Below are positions 5,408 through 6,302 of a DNA stretch of 6,302 nucleotides, in pieces. Origin of the DNA: Vulcanimicrobiota bacterium (GTDB lineage: Bacteria > Vulcanimicrobiota > Vulcanimicrobiia > Vulcanimicrobiales > Vulcanimicrobiaceae); NCBI GenBank assembly GCA_003133185.1, contig PKWF01000060.1, positions 1 through 6,302 of the forward strand, read 5' to 3'. Positions within the stretch are counted from its first letter, which is position 1. Every line of letters begins with the position of its first letter. The position numbers were made by a program, and so were the translations under genes. The notes under the pieces were generated by a model, which saw only the letters and a list, made by a program, of their open reading frames with translations, had not been told where the DNA came from and did not search any database.

Positions 5408-6302
5408 TCAGATGCCCTTTTGACCGGGGTAGAATGCAACGCCCTCGTTGACTTGGAGGGGCGGACCGATGCGCGAGCAGCAGGTGTACACTCGCAGTTG
5501 CTTGCCGCCAGGGAAGGACCAGGAAATTCCAACGGGCCCTTGTTGCGTGGTGTCCGCCGCCGTCGCGCCGAGGACGATCCGGCCGTTTCTGCTTACGGCG
5601 ATGCCTTCCGTCGCTGCTCCGGTCGCGATTGATCGACCGGTCGGCGAGCCATTTTCGGCGTATTCGGTGATGGTGTGGCCGATTAGGTCGGTAACCAGTA
5701 AGTTGCCGGCGTTGTCCGGTTTGATGCCGCCGGGAGATTGCAGGACGATACCAAGACTTTTCGCGCCCTTCTGCTTGCCGTGTGGAAACTCGACGACGAG
5801 GCCATCACCGACGGATTCGCCGGTCAAGAGTGCCACAAAGACGTTGCCGCCGGCATCGCACGTCAGAAACGGGTTTCGGAAGTCGTTCGCATAGTCGAGG
5901 TTGCCCGTCGGCGTGGCGCTGCCATGGGCGTAGACTTGGATGCTCGCGGCGCTGCTGTTACTGTAATTATAAAAGTCCGCCACGTAGGCCGTGCCGTCTG
6001 GACAGACCGTTACGTCGCCCGGATAACCAACCGGATCCGAGAGCGTCGTGCTCGGAGATAAACCGCCGCGCGGATACACCAGGACGTTGCTGAAGTTTGC
6101 CACCCAGAGGCTTCCCTTCGCGTCGACGAAAAGGCCTTGTGGCTCGACTAAACCGCTCGTGATCTGGCCGACCTGCTCCCCGTTCATCGTTAAGACATCG
6201 ACGACGGAAGCAGTGCCCCAACTGGACATGTACACGAGCTGCGTCCGAGCGCCAACCGCCTTCATGAAGCCGTGACTTGTGTTCGTAGCCAACGGTCGAA
6301 GA
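5408..6302 (-). CDS. NHL/SMP-30-like beta-propeller repeat protein, probably 5'-truncated by the window edge
   Basis: Reading from the window edge, the frame is open from base 6301 to the TGA at 5408-5410 (about 298 codons). At least five propeller blades of about 40-50 residues recur with a 'GLFVDAKGSLWVANFSNVLVYPRG' type pattern: EPQGLFVDAKGSLWVANF, YPGDVTVCPDGTAYVADF, NPFLTCDAGGNVFVAL, SPGGIKPDNAGNLLVTDL and TEGIAVSRNGRIVLGA. Each has a glycine turn and the aromatic/hydrophobic strand NHL proteins show, often ending in VYPRG, VYAHG or EFPHG. Such proteins are often secreted or surface-located, but no signal peptide is visible here. Candidate internal starts are TTG 6292 and ATG 6265, both without a convincing ribosome site, so the true start is more likely upstream of the window. 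The function is unknown; ligand or scaffold roles would be speculation. It converges on the kinase operon across a hairpin and is probably functionally unrelated to Kdp. Confidence 0.82.
   Translation of the reverse strand, partial: LRPLATNTSHGFMKAVGARTQLVYMSSWGTASVVDVLTMNGEQVGQITSGLVEPQGLFVDAKGSLWVANFSNVLVYPRGGLSPSTTLSDPVGYPGDVTVCPDGTAYVADFYNYSNSSAASIQVYAHGSATPTGNLDYANDFRNPFLTCDAGGNVFVALLTGESVGDGLVVEFPHGKQKGAKSLGIVLQSPGGIKPDNAGNLLVTDLIGHTITEYAENGSPTGRSIATGAATEGIAVSRNGRIVLGATAADTTQQGPVGISWSFPGGKQLRVYTCCSRIGPPLQVNEGVAFYPGQKGI

Noticed and set aside
5634..5643. Perfect 10-base palindrome CGACCGGTCG inside the propeller gene
   Set aside because: It is short, lies in coding sequence and is expected often by chance at this GC content.
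6265..6292. Internal TTG 6292 or ATG 6265 as the true start of the propeller gene
   Set aside because: Neither has a ribosome site or signal peptide, and the frame stays open to the window edge, so the 5' end is treated as missing.

Overview
This is a high-GC bacterial chromosome segment (GC clearly above 60% by eye) centred on the potassium-transport locus kdp and a neighbouring two-component system. The lineage cannot be fixed from the sequence alone. The split KdpD layout, the NHL-type propeller protein of the 'cell-surface ribbon' style and the 'CATCCTTCGA...CTCAGGATGAC' dispersed repeat would fit an uncultured soil-type phylum such as Eremiobacterota (WPS-2), but that is a guess from general familiarity.

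Layout. Positions 1-162 hold the last 53 codons of kdpB (+ strand), followed after 10 bases by a complete kdpC (173-766, +). The end of kdpC runs through a short dispersed palindromic repeat (731-760). It also overlaps, by four bases, the end of a convergent gene (763-2868, -) encoding a 701-residue kinase-less KdpD-type sensor. That protein contains two KdpD ATP-binding sensor domains in tandem, each followed by a USP-like segment. A 60-base gap separates it from a divergent operon on the + strand: a four-TM/GAF histidine kinase (GTG start, 2929-4479), a NarL/FixJ-type response regulator (4481-5119) and a 71-residue membrane protein (5126-5341). A strong GC hairpin (5344-5377) closes this operon. 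Beyond it lies a convergent NHL-repeat beta-propeller gene (5408 to the window edge, -) whose 5' end is probably outside the window.

How it may work together. KdpB and KdpC are parts of the high-affinity K+ pump KdpFABC. In the classical arrangement, kdpABC is followed by a single KdpD sensor kinase (KdpD-USP-4TM-HisKA-HATPase) and an OmpR-type KdpE. Here the cytoplasmic KdpD/USP input module is a separate, internally duplicated protein. The only kinase nearby has a different membrane/GAF input, and the only regulator is LuxR-type. The attractive inference is a rewired, split Kdp control system, with the double sensor acting in trans on the divergent kinase-regulator pair. The sequence shows only adjacency and domain content, not the interaction. 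No tRNA, rRNA, CRISPR array, insertion sequence or phage gene was seen.
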